Shown here: in pieces, positions 62,310-64,000 of the stretch
Numbering within the stretch: the first letter of the stretch is position 1
Layout: every line of letters begins with the position of its first letter
Origin: Paracoccus sigandri
GTDB lineage: Bacteria; Pseudomonadota; Alphaproteobacteria; Rhodobacterales; Rhodobacteraceae
DNA length: 64,000 nucleotides
Direction: 5' to 3'
Assembly (NCBI RefSeq): GCF_003709565.1
Contig: NZ_QNRC01000017.1
Location: 1 to 64,000 of the forward strand
Notes under the pieces: model-generated
What the model was told of the DNA's origin: nothing
The model's database searches: none
What the model saw: the letters and a program-made list of their open reading frames with translations, nothing else
Position numbers and translations under genes: made by a program

Positions 62310-63959
62310 ATGACTGCGTTTTTCGACCATCACCGGCCGACACTCGAGGCTGCGCGCGAGGCGCTGTTCGCCCGCGGTTTCTGGTCGATCTATCCCGAAG
62401 TTCCCAGCGGCCGGATCTATGGCGAGACCGCGAAGGCCGAGGGCGAATCGGCTTTCGCCGCGCTGCTCGGCCAGCCCTTCACGCTGCCCGGCCATCCCGA
62501 GGATCGCCGGCTGGGGGCCGAGCTTTCGCCCTTCGGTCCGGAACTGGGGATCGCCTATCCCGCCGCCGATCCGGCCCGGCTGCTGGACGCCTCGCAGGCT
62601 GCCGCGCCGGCGCTGGCCGATGCCGGCCCCGAGGCGCGCGTCGGCGCCTGTCTCGAGATTCTCGCGCGGCTCAATCGCCTGAGCTTCCTGATCGCCAACG
62701 CGACCATGCACACCACCGGGCAGGCCTTCGCCATGGCCTTCCAGGCGGGCGGACCCCATGCGCAGGATCGCGGGCTCGAGGCGGTGGTCATGGCCTGGGA
62801 CGAGATGACCCGCTTCCCCGCCGCCGCGCGCTGGGAAAAGCCGCAGGGCAAGGCCGCGCCGATCGTCATGGACAAGCACTGGACGCTGGTGCCCGCCGGC
62901 ATCGCGCTGACCATCGGCTGCAACACCTTCCCGACATGGAATTCCTATCCCGGCATCTTCGCCAGCCTCGCCACCGGCAACCCGGTGATCGTCAAGCCCC
63001 ATCCGGCGGCGATCCTGCCCCTGGCGCTGACCGTGCGCATCGCCCGCGAGGTGCTGGCCGAGGTCGGGCTGCCCGCCGACGCGATCCTCTTGGCCGTGGA
63101 CGCGCCGGGGGCCGAGATCACCAAGACGCTTGCCACCGATCAGGCGGTGCGGCTGATCGACTATACAGGCTCGAACGCTTTCGGGGACTGGCTGCGCGCC
63201 CATGCCCGCCAGGCGCAGATCTTTGCCGAGGAGGCGGGGGTGAACACCGTCACCATCGCCGCCAGCCCGGATTTCGCGGCGATGTGCGACAACCTCGCCT
63301 TTTCGCTGGCGCTCTATTCCGGGCAGATGTGCACGGCGCCGCAGAACATCTACGTGCCGAAGGGCGGGATCGAGACCGACCAGGGCCGCAAGAGCCTCGA
63401 CGAGGTGTCGCGCGGGATCGCCGATGCCATCGACCGGCTGCTGGCCGATCCCGCGCGGGCCGCGGGTGTTGCCGGCGCCATCGCCAACTCGGCGACGCTG
63501 GCGCGACTGGCCGAGGCGCGCAAGGCCGGCCGCATCCTGCGCGACAGCGCGCCGCTGCCCGAGGGCCGCAGCGCGACGCCGCTGCTGCTGGCGGTCGAGG
63601 CGGGCGATCCCGCCGCGGCCGGCGAATGCTTCGGCCCGGTCGCCTTCGTCGTCGCCTGCGAGGATGCCGACGACGCCATCGCCCGCGCCGCCGCGATCTC
63701 GGCCCAGAAGGGCGCGATCACCGCCGCGCTCTACGATACCGACGAGGACCGCATCGCCCGCGCGATCCGCGCCTTCGCGCGGGCCGGGGCGAACCTGTCG
63801 ATCAACCTCACCGGCAATATCTATGTCAACCAGTCGGCGGCCTTCAGCGATTTCCACGTCACCGGCGCCAATCCCGCCGGCAATGCCAGCCTGACCGACA
63901 CCGCCTTCGTCGCCACCCGCTTTCGCCGCGTCATGTGGCGCCGGCAGGTCGCGGCCTGA
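62310..63959 (+). CDS. paaN: Phenylacetate degradation aldehyde-dehydrogenase-like protein PaaN
   Basis: The product is 549 residues. N-terminal FWSIYPEVPSGRIYGE is characteristic of PaaN. The ALDH core shows NTFPTWNSYPGIFASLATGN, VIVKPHPAAILPLALTVRIA, FAEEAGVNTVTI and the nucleophile Cys in YSGQMCTAPQNIYVP. It is thought to oxidise the ring-cleavage aldehyde in strains without the fused PaaZ. The ATG has a GGGGGAG ribosome-binding site six bases upstream. It is divergent from paaG and presumably heads a second paa operon that continues past the window. Confidence 0.9.
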   Translation: MTAFFDHHRPTLEAAREALFARGFWSIYPEVPSGRIYGETAKAEGESAFAALLGQPFTLPGHPEDRRLGAELSPFGPELGIAYPAADPARLLDASQAAAPALADAGPEARVGACLEILARLNRLSFLIANATMHTTGQAFAMAFQAGGPHAQDRGLEAVVMAWDEMTRFPAAARWEKPQGKAAPIVMDKHWTLVPAGIALTIGCNTFPTWNSYPGIFASLATGNPVIVKPHPAAILPLALTVRIAREVLAEVGLPADAILLAVDAPGAEITKTLATDQAVRLIDYTGSNAFGDWLRAHARQAQIFAEEAGVNTVTIAASPDFAAMCDNLAFSLALYSGQMCTAPQNIYVPKGGIETDQGRKSLDEVSRGIADAIDRLLADPARAAGVAGAIANSATLARLAEARKAGRILRDSAPLPEGRSATPLLLAVEAGDPAAAGECFGPVAFVVACEDADDAIARAAAISAQKGAITAALYDTDEDRIARAIRAFARAGANLSINLTGNIYVNQSAAFSDFHVTGANPAGNASLTDTAFVATRFRRVMWRRQVAA

Positions 63960-63984
63960 CCCATACCCAAAGCATCCAGATCTC

Positions 63985-63993
63985 AGGGAGGAG
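63985..63993 (+). promoter_or_regulatory. Ribosome-binding site for the next gene
   Basis: AGGGAGGAG near the window end indicates another plus-strand gene starting just beyond 64000, likely the next paa gene (for example paaA). Confidence 0.5.
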
Positions 63994-64000
63994 ACCGAGA

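Noticed and set aside
61398..63857. Extended paaG reading of about 819 codons
   Set aside because: The upstream two thirds lie antisense to paaN; a proper crotonase start lies at 62192.

Overview
The window is very GC-rich and codes densely. Its gene content (phenylacetate degradation, GABA and guanidinobutyrate catabolism, dipeptide-type ABC importers, Rieske demethylase, IS5/IS3/IS256-type remnants, a RepB/ParB-like fragment) points to an alphaproteobacterium, most likely a Rhodobacterales such as Paracoccus. That is an inference from gene content and composition; there is no rRNA or other marker gene here.

Layout. (1) 1-1131: the broken 3' part of an IS5-family transposase, then about 0.6 kb with no gene I can support. 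(2) 1132-25239, all on the minus strand: a 19-gene operon for an extracellular contractile injection system (eCIS, related to antifeeding prophage, PVC and R-type tailocins). In transcription order it encodes sheath, tube, baseplate-hub chaperone, a Pro-rich protein, DUF4255 terminator/cap, AAA+ ATPase, a small protein, a DUF4157 'eCIS core' protein, CIS tube-initiator, LysM/X-like protein, gp27-like hub, gp5-like spike, PAAR-like tip, gp25, two gpJ-like wedge proteins, a gpI-like wedge protein, a DUF6519/beta-helix protein and a small coiled-coil protein. Eleven of the 18 junctions are 4-base stop/start overlaps and two are 1-base overlaps. No tape-measure protein is recognisable. (3) 25240-28904: a long AT-richer upstream region with nested palindromes and an IS256-type scrap, a MmyB-type regulator divergent from a DHA2 drug exporter, and an orphan 3' end of a transketolase gene. 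(4) 29034-40397: amine/guanidine catabolism, comprising FAD amine oxidase, cupin, LysR, MFS, guanidinobutyrase, aldehyde dehydrogenase, a second LysR, PuuR-like regulator, gabT and gabD. Together these could take agmatine or 4-guanidinobutyrate to succinate. (5) 40859-50952: an uptake and oxidative-demethylation module with FAD oxidoreductase, peptide/opine-type binding protein, LysR, Rieske oxygenase, its reductase, a fused double ATPase and two permeases. Similar palindromes precede the three transcription units, suggesting one LysR regulon. (6) 50953-58860: a gene graveyard with remnants of LysR, IS3 OrfA, a 4'-phosphopantetheinyl transferase, a TonB receptor, an AraC regulator, a ParB-like protein, a conserved hypothetical, an HlyD fusion protein joined to a histidine kinase, a response regulator, an HTTM protein and an IS5-family element. 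(7) 58880-64000: a phenylacetate (paa) block with a TetR regulator, paaK, paaI, paaG and divergent paaN. It ends in a ribosome-binding site for the next gene, outside the window.

The intact blocks are an injection machine and catabolic islands. The decayed block between the ABC importer and the paa genes looks like the eroded remains of a siderophore locus and a separate export/two-component locus, held between insertion-sequence scraps.
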